Below are positions 17,306 to 26,286 of a DNA stretch of 64,000 nt, one piece after another. Made by a program: the position numbers and the translations under genes. Location of the stretch: positions 1,728,155 to 1,792,154 of the forward strand of contig NZ_JBLWFI010000001.1 in the NCBI RefSeq assembly GCF_048898065.1, given 5' to 3'. The notes below the pieces were generated by a model that saw nothing but the letters and a program-made list of their open reading frames with translations, was not told where the DNA came from and made no database searches. Within the stretch, counting starts at the first letter, position 1, and each line of letters begins with the position of its first letter. This stretch comes from Tepidibacillus_B infernus. GTDB lineage: Bacteria > Bacillota > Bacilli > Tepidibacillales > Tepidibacillaceae.

Positions 17306-18238
17306 TTATACTTTTACCTTTTCTACTGTAACTTTCTTAAAAATTGATTCTACAATTTCTTTCCGAATTTGCCCTGTACCCATTTCCATTGCATTTGCAG
17401 TTCCACATGCCACGCCGAATTTTAACATTTCTTCTATTTCATAGTTTCTGTTAAGTCCAATTGCAAAGCCTGCAACCATGGAATCCCCTGACCCAACTGG
17501 ATTCTTTACTTTTATTTTTGGGGTTTTCACCTTATACCCTATATCTTTATGGATTATGATTGCACCATCACTTCCCAAGGAAACAACTACAAATTCAATA
17601 CTATTTTGACTAATTTCTTTGACAGCTTCAATGATCTCTTCTTCTGTGTCAATAGGTCGATTCATTAGTGATTCTAATTCTCTTTTGTTTGGTTTAATCA
17701 AATAAGGGGAAGCTTTGACTCCTTCTTTTAATGCAAGACCACTTGTATCCAAAATAAATTTTTTCCCCTTTTTCTTTGCCCTAATGATTAACTCGTAATA
17801 CATGGATATAGGTACCCCTTCGGGTAAACTACCTGATGCAACTATCACTGAACTATCTTGTAGTATTCTTTCATATTCGTAGAAAAAAATGCCTATTTGA
17901 TCTGGCGTAACTTTTGGACCAGATTCTAATATTTCAGTTTGCATACCACTGTTCGATAAAATCGCTATACAGTTACGTGTTTCACCATCAATCCTAATAA
18001 AATTACTTTTAACATCTATACGATTTAACTGTTCTGCAATGAAGTCACCGTTTCTTCCCGCTAAAAAGCCAGTTGTGAAAACTTCTTCTCCTAATTGTTT
18101 TGCGACCCTAGCAACATTAAGTCCTTTTCCACCTGCTGTTGCTTCAAATTGCCTTGTTCGAAATATATGTCCAACTTGAAAATCTTGGACGACATATCTT
18201 CGATCAATTGATGGATTTAAAGTTATGGTTGTTATCAA
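17306..18238 (-). CDS. 1-phosphofructokinase / tagatose-6-phosphate kinase (PfkB family)
   Basis: This 310-aa PfkB-family kinase phosphorylates a hexose phosphate. The N-terminal TLNPSIDRRYVV and the LacC/FruK loop AGGKGLNVARVAKQLG are present, with the catalytic GSGDSMVAG anion-hole motif near residue 250. Context with a class II aldolase and AgaS-like proteins favours tagatose-6-phosphate kinase (LacC) over FruK. The TTG start at 18238 has GGAAGTGAT upstream. It follows the aldolase by 14 bp. Confidence 0.85.
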   Translation of the reverse strand: MITTITLNPSIDRRYVVQDFQVGHIFRTRQFEATAGGKGLNVARVAKQLGEEVFTTGFLAGRNGDFIAEQLNRIDVKSNFIRIDGETRNCIAILSNSGMQTEILESGPKVTPDQIGIFFYEYERILQDSSVIVASGSLPEGVPISMYYELIIRAKKKGKKFILDTSGLALKEGVKASPYLIKPNKRELESLMNRPIDTEEEIIEAVKEISQNSIEFVVVSLGSDGAIIIHKDIGYKVKTPKIKVKNPVGSGDSMVAGFAIGLNRNYEIEEMLKFGVACGTANAMEMGTGQIRKEIVESIFKKVTVEKVKV

Positions 18239-18252
18239 AAAGAATCACTTCC

Positions 18253-19110
18253 TTATAAAGCCTTGCCATCACTACCGCATAACTTAATTTTTTCAATCGT
18301 TACCTTTTTCATCGCTTCTTTACCAGGAGTCAAATATTTTCTTGGGTCACTTTCCTCTGGATGTTCATTAAAAAATTGCTTTACCGCATTAGAAAATGGA
18401 ATCTTTAATTCTGTTGCAATATTTACTTTGGTAATTCCTAGTTCAATCGATCTTCTTACATCTTTATCTGGAATTCCCGAAGCCCCATGAAGAACTAATG
18501 GTATCTCTATTCGTTGATTTATCCGTTCAAGCCGATCAAAGTCTAATTTTGGTTCAGCTTTATATAATCCATGAGCTGTTCCAATTGCTACAGCTAATGA
18601 GTCTATTTTCGTTCTTTCAACAAATTCAACAGCTTTTTCCGGATCTGTAAATATTGAATCTTTTTCATCTACGACTAAATCATCTTCTTGCCCACCAAGT
18701 CGTCCTAATTCAGCTTCCACTGTTACTCCAAATCGATGTGCATAATTAACCACTTCTGTTACCTTTCGAATATTTTCCTCAAATGGATCATGAGAGGCAT
18801 CGATCATAACCGATTTGTACCCCAAATCAATACATTGTTTAATGTAATCAATATCTTCTGAATGGTCTAGATGAAGAGCAATAGGTATTTTATATCTAGC
18901 TGCAGCAACATTTGCGATGGCTAATAAGTAATCTGAACCGGCATATTTTACGGTACTTGGAGTAGCAGCAAGAATAATAGGAGAATGTAACTCAGCAGCA
19001 GCATCAACCACGACTTGAACCGTTTCTAAATTATGAATATTAAAAGCGGGTACTGCATATTTTCTTTTTTGGGCATCAAGAAGCATTTCTTTTGTCGATA
19101 CAATCGGCAT
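18253..19110 (-). CDS. Class II aldolase, tagatose/fructose-1,6-bisphosphate type
   Basis: This 285-aa zinc aldolase splits ketose-1,6-bisphosphates into DHAP and glyceraldehyde-3-phosphate. HLDHSEDIDYIKQCIDLG, MIDASHDPFEENI, GTAHGLYK and VLHGASGI supply the metal and phosphate sites. The size matches GatY/KbaY/AgaY and FbaA alike, so substrate choice rests on the operon (galactosamine type). An AGGAGG site precedes the ATG, and a TATAAT promoter with a GntR-like operator lies upstream. Confidence 0.85.
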   Translation of the reverse strand: MPIVSTKEMLLDAQKRKYAVPAFNIHNLETVQVVVDAAAELHSPIILAATPSTVKYAGSDYLLAIANVAAARYKIPIALHLDHSEDIDYIKQCIDLGYKSVMIDASHDPFEENIRKVTEVVNYAHRFGVTVEAELGRLGGQEDDLVVDEKDSIFTDPEKAVEFVERTKIDSLAVAIGTAHGLYKAEPKLDFDRLERINQRIEIPLVLHGASGIPDKDVRRSIELGITKVNIATELKIPFSNAVKQFFNEHPEESDPRKYLTPGKEAMKKVTIEKIKLCGSDGKAL

Positions 19111-19165
19111 CTTATTTCCTCCTTATAGTTGAATCTCATTTATTATAGCATAAATCATGATATTA

Positions 19166-19179
19166 TGACGTACGTACCA
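19166..19179. promoter_or_regulatory. GntR-type operator upstream of the aldolase gene
   Basis: TGACGTACGTACCA shares GTACGTACCA with the palindrome at 25218-25232. It lies upstream of a TATAAT box that can drive the aldolase gene. I infer control by the GntR protein at 24448-25179. Confidence 0.6.
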
Positions 19180-19277
19180 ATTATAAGATATTCTTTTTTA
19201 AATTTTAAAACAATTAGTTATTTAGTAATTCAATATTATAATAAAACCTTTGGATCGCATAAGTGGTGTCATTCTCG

Positions 19278-20474
19278 TCAATTGAACGAGTTACACAATT
19301 GGCTTGTTTTATAAATATTTACACCTTGAGCAACCTTATTCACGGCACCGGTTTGATCCGGATGATCAGGTGAAACTTTTAGCTGAATTGACTTTAATAT
19401 AGCCAAGGCTTGTAAATATATAGAATATTGAAAAATAATATGGGAATCATCTAAATAATTAAATTGACCTTTATTAAAACAAAAATAATAATCGCTATTT
19501 TCGTCAATTTCACTATCATAGTTCATTGATACTGCTACAATAGTGCTGTTCTTTTTATCTTGATAACATTCTTTTAACATATCTTTTTCATATTTTATTG
19601 CATGATCATCTTGACTAAAAAAGAACGTGATTAAAGTGTTTGAGTTCATTACCAATTTAGGACCATGTCTAAATTCTAGTATGGAATGGAATTCGGAACT
19701 CTGTAAACCACTTGAAAGTTCACTGATTTTTAAACACATCTCTGATGCCAAAAAGGTTAAAACATTAGAACCTAGACTCACAACATTATCATATGTTCTA
19801 TTGCTTATTGCATGAACCTTATATATATCTTCTTTAAAGAACGTTTCAACATCAGAAACAATGTGTTTAAACATACTATTATAGTAATCAAAGTTATGAA
19901 TATCAAAAATCATTAAGGCGTATTGAACTAATAGAGTAAACTCACCAGTAGCTGCAAAGCTTTTCCCTTTAGTTCCTTTGGGAATAGGGATATAAAGTAC
20001 CCCTTCTTCATTCATATATCTTTTAACAATTTCCCCTTCTTCAGAACAAATGATCAATAATTGATATAATTTTTTACTTTTGCTCTTAAAAATTTCAACA
20101 GCCTCTAGTGCTTCTGTCGTATTACCTGAGCTTCCTAAAGAGACCAATAGAACTGGGCTATCATCTAAAATATGCTGCTCAGGATGGGTTAATAAAGCTG
20201 TTGATGCTATAGCGAAGACTTCTTTATTTGTCTTTCTCAGTATATAATTCTGTACAATCGATGCCGCCTTTGCAGAACTTCCAGCACCAACCAAATATAT
20301 TTTTAATCCCTCTATCGAGAAAACTTCATTCAAAAAGGATTCTATTTTACTTCTATTTTCTTTAATGATGTTCACTCCATCGAGCCAAAGATTTGGTTGG
20401 TTCACCATCTCATAACTTGTATGATATCCTTCGATTCTCTTTAATTCGTTGCTATCAATTCCTAATATCCTCAT
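19278..20474 (-). CDS. AgaS-like SIS-domain protein (paralogue 2)
   Basis: This 398-aa protein has two SIS domains of the AgaS type (galactosamine-6-phosphate deaminase/isomerase family). It shows VGAGSSAKAAS, SLGSSGNTTEA, EFRHGPK and the C-terminal SPDHPDQTGAVNKVAQGVNI. It is clearly paralogous to the protein at 23177-24352 but diverged. An upstream terminator-like hairpin (20501-20536) may lower its expression relative to the PTS genes. The role could be deamination of a second amino-sugar phosphate. Confidence 0.75.
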   Translation of the reverse strand: MRILGIDSNELKRIEGYHTSYEMVNQPNLWLDGVNIIKENRSKIESFLNEVFSIEGLKIYLVGAGSSAKAASIVQNYILRKTNKEVFAIASTALLTHPEQHILDDSPVLLVSLGSSGNTTEALEAVEIFKSKSKKLYQLLIICSEEGEIVKRYMNEEGVLYIPIPKGTKGKSFAATGEFTLLVQYALMIFDIHNFDYYNSMFKHIVSDVETFFKEDIYKVHAISNRTYDNVVSLGSNVLTFLASEMCLKISELSSGLQSSEFHSILEFRHGPKLVMNSNTLITFFFSQDDHAIKYEKDMLKECYQDKKNSTIVAVSMNYDSEIDENSDYYFCFNKGQFNYLDDSHIIFQYSIYLQALAILKSIQLKVSPDHPDQTGAVNKVAQGVNIYKTSQLCNSFN

Positions 20475-20500
20475 TGCTTTTTCTCCTTATAGTATTGTAA

Positions 20501-20536
20501 AAAGCAGAGTTTATTTTAATAAAACAACTCTGCTTT
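20501..20536. terminator. Hairpin between PTS EIIA and the second AgaS-like gene
   Basis: AAAGCAGAGTT pairs perfectly with AACTCTGCTTT. T-rich sequence follows on both strands. On the minus strand it would attenuate read-through from the PTS genes into the AgaS-like gene. Confidence 0.75.
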
Positions 20537-20545
20537 CTTTCTTGA

Positions 20546-20995
20546 TTAAATTCCTTCCTCTAATTCTTGATTACTTTCTACTTGAAAATTGGTGATCTTC
20601 TGAAATCTAATTGTTGCTTGTTTACTTGAGTAAACAATAAAATCTGCTAATTCGCTTATAGAAAGAGTTTCCTTTTGGAATAGCGCTTCTAATATTGAAG
20701 CAATATTACATCCAGCAACTACTTCCATATAATTATGATCATTAGCAATTTCTGCTGCAACTTTAAAAGGTGTGCCTCCAAGAATATCACAGATAAATAA
20801 TATTTGTGAATCTTGATTTTCTTTTACCACATTTGCCATTTTTTCCTTTAAAGTTAAATCCGTATCATTTGCTGTAAAATCAATAAAGTATAAATCATCA
20901 TTTTTCCCCGCTAATAATTCAATTGAATTTTGTAATCCAGTTGCATAGTTTCCATGTCCGCTTACAATCATGATTTTTTTCATGATTCTTTTCAT
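20546..20995 (-). CDS. PTS mannose-family EIIA component
   Basis: This 149-aa cytosolic protein accepts phosphate from HPr on a His near residue 14 (MIVSGHGNYATG) and passes it to EIIB. DILGGTPFKVAAE and VVAGCNIASILEAL are typical of the EIIA-man family. The ATG follows the EIID stop by 1 bp with GGAGTG as ribosome binding site. It is part of the EIIB-C-D-A set. Confidence 0.92.
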   Translation of the reverse strand: MKRIMKKIMIVSGHGNYATGLQNSIELLAGKNDDLYFIDFTANDTDLTLKEKMANVVKENQDSQILFICDILGGTPFKVAAEIANDHNYMEVVAGCNIASILEALFQKETLSISELADFIVYSSKQATIRFQKITNFQVESNQELEEGI

Positions 20996-20996
20996 T

Positions 20997-21797
20997 TTAT
21001 AACACTCCTAACACGGACATCACAATCGCCATAATAAATGTTCCCAAGATTAATACAACAGGGCTAACTTTTTTCTTTTTCAAGAAGTAGAACATAAGCA
21101 ATGTATAAGCCATTGGTAAAATATTTGGGAATATTTTGTCAAAGAAATCAGTTTGTAATGATACCGAATGTTCTGCATTGATTGCGACCTCAGTTAAAAT
21201 ATTGATATGCACATAAGATGCTATTAGACCACCAATAACTGTAACTCCGAGAATAGTTGCAGCTTTAGAGATCGTTTGTGAACTAGTCTTTATTTTTTCA
21301 ATCGCTTTTACACCCAGATTGTAACCTAGGTGAGTCCATACGATACGAAAAGCAAATATAGTTAAATAAACGCTAAAGAAAATAATTGGCCCTAAAATAC
21401 TTCCTTGTTCAGCAAATGATGCACTTATCCCTGCCACGATGGGTAGAATCGTAAACCAAAAGATTGCATCCCCTATTCCTGCTAATGGCCCAAACAATGC
21501 AACTTTTAAACCTTTTATTAAGTTTCTGTCTTCTTTTCCTTCCTCTAAAGATAATAATAATCCCATTAAAAAGCCGACTAAGTTTGGATGTGTGTTGATA
21601 AACTCCAAATTGTCTTTCATTGCTTCAGAGAGACCTTTTTTGTCATCTTTGTATATTTTCTTTATGAATGGTAATTGTGCAACAGTAAAACCACCCGCTT
21701 GCATTCTCTCATAGTTAAAGCTAGCTTGCAGGAATGAGGATAATAACCCTAATTTAGTAATATCCTTTTTTGTTAATACTTTATTAGATTCCTTCAC
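20997..21797 (-). CDS. PTS mannose-family EIID component
   Basis: This membrane subunit of about 266 aa forms the translocation unit with EIIC. It has the EIID motif SFNYERMQAGGFTVAQLPFIKKIY and KVALFGPLAGIGDAIFW plus C-terminal membrane spans. I prefer the GTG at 21797, which has GGAG 9 nt upstream. The ATG at 21806 abuts that site. The gene start overlaps the EIIC 3' end. Substrate is probably galactosamine or N-acetylgalactosamine from context. Confidence 0.88.
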   Translation of the reverse strand: MKESNKVLTKKDITKLGLLSSFLQASFNYERMQAGGFTVAQLPFIKKIYKDDKKGLSEAMKDNLEFINTHPNLVGFLMGLLLSLEEGKEDRNLIKGLKVALFGPLAGIGDAIFWFTILPIVAGISASFAEQGSILGPIIFFSVYLTIFAFRIVWTHLGYNLGVKAIEKIKTSSQTISKAATILGVTVIGGLIASYVHINILTEVAINAEHSVSLQTDFFDKIFPNILPMAYTLLMFYFLKKKKVSPVVLILGTFIMAIVMSVLGVL

Positions 21798-22578
21798 TAT
21801 AGTCATCTCCTTCCACAGCAACTTTTTGTACTAATTGAGCCTTGTTTTTCGCATTGAAGTATTCATAAATGGCGAATGCAGCCCCAACCATAGCAACAGG
21901 TAATAGATTAGAAAAAGGAATAAAGGATGCTACTAAAAATCCCACAATTAGATAAGGTACATACTGCCCTTTTAGCATTACTTTTAATAACATTCCAAAT
22001 CCGACAGCAGGTAATATACCCCCTGCGATTTCAAATCCATGTGTTAACCATGCTGGCATTGATTTTACTAAAAGTTGCATTGCATCTTGGGCAACATATG
22101 TGCTTAAAAATACAACAATACCATAAGTCACGGCTACTATAGATGTAGTTAAAATATTTAATCTAATAAAAGATTTAATATCCGCTTCTTCAGCATATTT
22201 ATCTGCCTTAGCCATAAAAAATGAAAAACTTGAATAGTAGAATAAAATGATATATTGCATTAAAAAGCTAAAAGGTAAAGCTAAACCAATCGCTGTTTTT
22301 GCATCTGTTCCAGTTGTATATGCTATCACAACTGTCATCACGCCAGCTAATACTGGGTTTGGTGGTTGTGTACCACCAGCAGGAGTTAACCCTGCAAATG
22401 CTAATTCAGTTAATGCACCAGCAATTAAACCAGTTTGTAGATCTCCTAATATAAGTCCAGTTAACGTACTAACAATAATTGGTCTAAAGATAAATAAACC
22501 CTCAAGCCAAAAATCAATCCCAACAATAATTGCCATGATTGCTAAAGATATACCTTGCACTAATGTAATATCATGCAT
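21784..22578 (-). CDS. PTS mannose-family EIIC component
   Basis: This 264-aa membrane permease subunit has 6-7 hydrophobic segments. The EIIC-man/sorbose signatures LTGLILGDLQTGLIAGALTELAFAG and PAGGTQPPNPVLAG are present, the latter close to AgaW-type permeases. The ATG has GGAGGGG upstream. It lies 11 bp after EIIB. Confidence 0.9.
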   Translation of the reverse strand: MHDITLVQGISLAIMAIIVGIDFWLEGLFIFRPIIVSTLTGLILGDLQTGLIAGALTELAFAGLTPAGGTQPPNPVLAGVMTVVIAYTTGTDAKTAIGLALPFSFLMQYIILFYYSSFSFFMAKADKYAEEADIKSFIRLNILTTSIVAVTYGIVVFLSTYVAQDAMQLLVKSMPAWLTHGFEIAGGILPAVGFGMLLKVMLKGQYVPYLIVGFLVASFIPFSNLLPVAMVGAAFAIYEYFNAKNKAQLVQKVAVEGDDYSEGI

Positions 22579-22589
22579 AAGATCCCCTC

Positions 22590-23063
22590 CTACTCAATAT
22601 TTTCTTTGATATCCCCAGGGACATCTTGTATAAATACATTGATTCCTTTTGATTTAATGTAACGTAGATTTTCTAAGTCTTTATCATCTACATAAACCTT
22701 TTTACTAATTTGACGTTTCCCTTGTGAAAAGTGCATGTTACCCACATTTACATCTTTGATAGGTACCCCACCGTCTATTAGTTTCTTTATCTCTTCAGGT
22801 GTTTTACATACAATAAAGATTTTTTGTGATGGTGCAGCTTTATGAATAATATTAATGGTATGTTCTACTGTAAAAAATCTAATTCCCGCACCAGATGATT
22901 CAGCTGTTACAGCCATCAATTGCTGTTGTAAAGGATCTTTTGCTACTTGATCATCAACAACAACTAATAAATTGGCACCTAATGTCGTAGTCCATGTTAC
23001 CCCTACTTGGCCATGTACTAATCGGTTGTCTATACGTGCTAATAAAATATTGGGTTCTGCCAT
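22590..23063 (-). CDS. PTS mannose/sorbose-family EIIB component
   Basis: This cytosolic subunit of about 157 aa carries the phospho-His in IDNRLVHGQVGVTW (His near 17) and the family pattern VVDDQVAKDPLQQQLM. The ATG at 23063 follows GGTGGTGATT. A GTG at 23075 overlaps that site. The gene lies 113 bp downstream of the first AgaS-like gene. Confidence 0.92.
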   Translation of the reverse strand: MAEPNILLARIDNRLVHGQVGVTWTTTLGANLLVVVDDQVAKDPLQQQLMAVTAESSGAGIRFFTVEHTINIIHKAAPSQKIFIVCKTPEEIKKLIDGGVPIKDVNVGNMHFSQGKRQISKKVYVDDKDLENLRYIKSKGINVFIQDVPGDIKENIE

Positions 23064-23176
23064 TTCAATCACCACCTAGTTAGATTTTAAACGTTTAATA
23101 ATTCCTTCATCATGTACTTACCCTAGTTTAAGAAAATAATTTAGAATGATTCCTCCTCTCACAAGGAATTGTGCAT

Positions 23177-24352
23177 TTATATGAAATAAGGATGGATGTT
23201 AACACCCTTTACTACCCTATTCACACTTCCGTCAGGACACGGATTGTCAGGAGTATACCCTAGTTGAATCGATTTAAACAATGCAAACATTTGAGCCATT
23301 AACACATAATTAAAAATTAAATAAACATCATCTTTATAAACTTCTACTTTGTCGCTGATATAAATATAATCATCTACTAAACTTTCAATTTCTTGATTTT
23401 TTTCATAGGATACCGCTATTAACTTATGATAATCCTTTTCTGAAGCTAATTCTTTTAGCAAATCGATTTCATATTTCCGTGTATATTCATCGCTAGAAAT
23501 ATATGAAACTACCAAAGTTTGATTATTGATAATTGTTTTTGGCCCATGCCTAAATCCTAAAGAAGAATCATATGTTGCAACAAGTTCACCTTTTGTTAGT
23601 TCTAATGTTTTCAATGCAGACTCTGTTGCCAATCCCTTTAATGAAGAAGAGCCTAAATAGATAACTCTATTGAAATCGTTTTCAGCCAAAGCTTTAATTA
23701 GTGGAGCTATATTTTCTAATATTTTTTCACCATTATTGATAATCAAGTTAATCTCTTGCTCGATCTCTTCAAAATTCTCAAAAATCAAGAGAGCCGCTAA
23801 TGTCATAGAACTAAAGCTACCTGTCATTGCAAAACCTTGGTCATTTGAATCCTCAGGCATGAGTAGAAGTAAACTATTTGGATCATTTTGAGACTTTTTG
23901 GCTAAATCTCCTTCAGAATTACATGTAATAACAATTTGATACAACTCATTGACAATTTGTTTAGCTAGATCTACAGTAGCAACACTCTCAGGACTATTTC
24001 CTGATCTAGCAAATGAAACAAGTAATGTTGGAATATTTGCGAATAAATAATTTTCAGGGTTAGATACAATATCTGTTGTTGCTATAGATTCAAATTTCCC
24101 TGGGACTTTTTTATTTAGATATGGAACAATACTCTCACCAATAAATGCTGATGTTCCTGCACCAGTGAAAATAATTCTTATATTATCCTTGTTTAGAACT
24201 TTATTTAAAAATGCATCAATAGAATCTTTGTTTCCTTTTACAATATCTAAAGTTTCTTTCCATAACCTAGGTTGTTGTCGAATCTCTTTTGCTGTAACAT
24301 AGCCAGATATACTCTTTAAATATTCCTCATCATATCCGAATAGTTGCCTCAT
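23177..24352 (-). CDS. agaS: AgaS-like SIS-domain protein (galactosamine-6-phosphate deaminase/isomerase)
   Basis: This 391-aa protein has two SIS domains and strong AgaS hallmarks: YVTAKEIRQQPRLWKETL, FTGAGTSAFIGES, SFARSGNSPESVA, GFRHGPKTI and PDNPCPDGSVNRVVKGV. AgaS deaminates and isomerises galactosamine-6-phosphate to tagatose-6-phosphate. That product fits the downstream tagatose-type kinase and aldolase. It is the first structural gene after the GntR regulator. Confidence 0.85.
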   Translation of the reverse strand: MRQLFGYDEEYLKSISGYVTAKEIRQQPRLWKETLDIVKGNKDSIDAFLNKVLNKDNIRIIFTGAGTSAFIGESIVPYLNKKVPGKFESIATTDIVSNPENYLFANIPTLLVSFARSGNSPESVATVDLAKQIVNELYQIVITCNSEGDLAKKSQNDPNSLLLLMPEDSNDQGFAMTGSFSSMTLAALLIFENFEEIEQEINLIINNGEKILENIAPLIKALAENDFNRVIYLGSSSLKGLATESALKTLELTKGELVATYDSSLGFRHGPKTIINNQTLVVSYISSDEYTRKYEIDLLKELASEKDYHKLIAVSYEKNQEIESLVDDYIYISDKVEVYKDDVYLIFNYVLMAQMFALFKSIQLGYTPDNPCPDGSVNRVVKGVNIHPYFI

Positions 24353-24418
24353 ATTCTCTCCTCTTCTTTCTTCATATTTAAATCATTCTTTAAATCTTAT
24401 TATTATATAATGATATAA

Positions 24419-24432
24419 TGTCATCATTACCA
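24419..24432. promoter_or_regulatory. Possible GntR operator upstream of agaS
   Basis: TGTCATCATTACCA aligns with TGACGTACGTACCA at 19166 (shared TG.C.T...TACCA). It lies in the agaS promoter region. The match is weaker than at the other two sites. Confidence 0.4.
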
Positions 24433-24447
24433 GTTATACGAAAAAAA

Positions 24448-25179
24448 TTATATATTTAGTACTACCCGATATTTAAAACGATCACCTCTTGCGATACCTA
24501 CCGTGTACTCAATAATACCAATTTTATCGTAGGTTATTCTTTCGATCATCATACTTGGATGGTTTTCTTTATATTCAAGTAATTCCGCCTCATGTTTTCT
24601 CGTATTTACCGGTTGAAAACTTTCCACTGCCTTTGTGAAATTAACATTAAATCTTTCAGTCAAAATATCATACAAAGCTTTCTGCTCAAGATCACTTTGT
24701 TTAATATTGGGAAAACGATGATATAGCAAGTAAGTTGTTTCAAGCATCATCGGTTGTTGGTCAGCTAAGCGTAAACGAGTAAATTTATAGACAATATCTC
24801 CAATAGAAATATTCATTTTTTTTGCCACCTTAGCATCGCTTTCAATAACTTCAAAATCAACCACTTTTGAAGTAGGATTTTTACCAAGCTTTTTCATCTC
24901 TTCTGTAAAGCTATAAAAATGTAATAAATCCTGTTTAAACTCCTTTGGAGAAACAAAAGTCCCTTTTCCATGTTGTTTATAAATATAGCCTTCCTTTTCT
25001 AACTCTTGAATCGCTTGCCTTACTGTGGCGCGGCTAATATCATATTTTTCACAAAGTTCGCGTTCAGAAGGTATTTGATCGTTTTCTTTAAGCTTACCAG
25101 TTTCAATTTCATCAATAATAATCTCCATCAACTGATAATAAAGTGGTATTCGACTTCCCTTATCTATTATTCGCATCAT
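24448..25179 (-). CDS. GntR/HutC-family regulator of the galactosamine-type operon
   Basis: This 243-aa protein has a winged helix (about 5-75; PSERELCEKYDISRATVRQAIQEL) and a UTRA ligand domain (about 90-240). It resembles NagR and AgaR2-type regulators and likely senses a sugar phosphate. The palindrome GTGGTACGTACCAC directly upstream suggests autoregulation, and related sites precede agaS and the aldolase gene. It is transcribed in the same direction as the genes it probably controls. Confidence 0.85.
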   Translation of the reverse strand: MMRIIDKGSRIPLYYQLMEIIIDEIETGKLKENDQIPSERELCEKYDISRATVRQAIQELEKEGYIYKQHGKGTFVSPKEFKQDLLHFYSFTEEMKKLGKNPTSKVVDFEVIESDAKVAKKMNISIGDIVYKFTRLRLADQQPMMLETTYLLYHRFPNIKQSDLEQKALYDILTERFNVNFTKAVESFQPVNTRKHEAELLEYKENHPSMMIERITYDKIGIIEYTVGIARGDRFKYRVVLNI

Positions 25180-25217
25180 CTTTCACTTTTCCTTGTATTT
25201 TAAATATAATCACATCA

Positions 25218-25232
25218 TGTGGTACGTACCAC
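25218..25232. promoter_or_regulatory. Palindromic GntR operator upstream of its own gene
   Basis: GTGGTACGTACCAC is a perfect 14-bp palindrome (25219-25232) of the TGGTNNNNACCA type bound by HutC-subfamily GntR proteins. Confidence 0.7.
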
Positions 25233-25286
25233 TTATACTATAACTATAATATTGAAACTATAAATTGTCAATATCTATTCACTGCA

Positions 25287-26186
25287 TTATTTTATTTTCT
25301 CAATAATCTTTTCACACCATTCATGGGTTTCTAATGCATCATTCATTAAATTGATTGTCGAAAGATCCTTAGAAACTATTTTTATAAAATCTTCAATGAC
25401 TCCAACAAATCCCCTTCGATATAATGTAGAATCCCAATCATTGCTTTTAACTATTTTCTCCTCACCATTTTCAGATTGTATGGTCTCTACCAGATTTTTA
25501 ACGATCCATTTCTTTTTTGGAACGATATATTCAAGTATCTCTTCATTAATTCCATGATCGCGATTCATTATCCCAATTGATGTAAAATTCTTACCCTTAA
25601 ACTTCACTACAAGTTGGTGTAACTTGCTATTTTGAACAACAGAATCAACATCTAAATGATCAATTTCTCCTCTAGATAGATATCTTAATGTGTCAACGAT
25701 ATGAATATAATCGTCATAAATAACCTCTCGTATCTCTTTTACCTTGTTCACCCTATTTTTTTGCATAATAATAATTTTAGGTTCTTGAGTTTCTGGTAAG
25801 TCCTTGTACATTGGGGCATAGCGACGGTTAAAACCTACCATTAGCTTTACATTTTGATCTTTAGCCAGTTGAACGATTTTCCTCGTTTCTTCAATTGAAT
25901 AAGAAATTGGTTTGTCTACGTAAACATGTATTTTATTTTTTAATAATTTTTCAATAATTGAAGCATGTGCTTCTGTAGCTGTATGAACAAAAGCAGCATC
26001 CACATTTTGAGCAATGAGTTCATCTACATGATTTAGACGATGCCTTATTCGGTATTTATCTGCTAAAAAGTTTAATCTGTCATTATTTCTGGTTACAAAT
26101 ATAAGCTCAATCCCTTTCATTGCGGTTATCACAGGAAGATATGCCTTTTCTGCAATTTTTCCTAAACCTATTACCCCTATCTTCAA
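25287..26186 (-). CDS. Gfo/Idh/MocA-family oxidoreductase
   Basis: This NAD(P)-dependent sugar dehydrogenase-like protein of about 300 aa has the Rossmann motif GVIGLGKIAEKAYLP at its N-terminus and the family motif VYVDKPISYSIEE (Lys-Pro) near residue 95. Start choice: AAAGGAGG lies 8 nt before the TTG at 26186 and 5 nt before a GTG at 26189. It lies upstream of the GntR gene in the same direction and may oxidise or epimerise an amino-sugar derivative. The substrate is unknown. Confidence 0.78.
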   Translation of the reverse strand: MKIGVIGLGKIAEKAYLPVITAMKGIELIFVTRNNDRLNFLADKYRIRHRLNHVDELIAQNVDAAFVHTATEAHASIIEKLLKNKIHVYVDKPISYSIEETRKIVQLAKDQNVKLMVGFNRRYAPMYKDLPETQEPKIIIMQKNRVNKVKEIREVIYDDYIHIVDTLRYLSRGEIDHLDVDSVVQNSKLHQLVVKFKGKNFTSIGIMNRDHGINEEILEYIVPKKKWIVKNLVETIQSENGEEKIVKSNDWDSTLYRRGFVGVIEDFIKIVSKDLSTINLMNDALETHEWCEKIIEKIK

Positions 26187-26286
26187 CACTGCTACCTCCT
26201 TTAATGCTGCACTATTCTTTGGATAACTATATATTACACTTTTACAAAATGCAATAAAGGGAATAATATATATGGGGGGGATCGCC

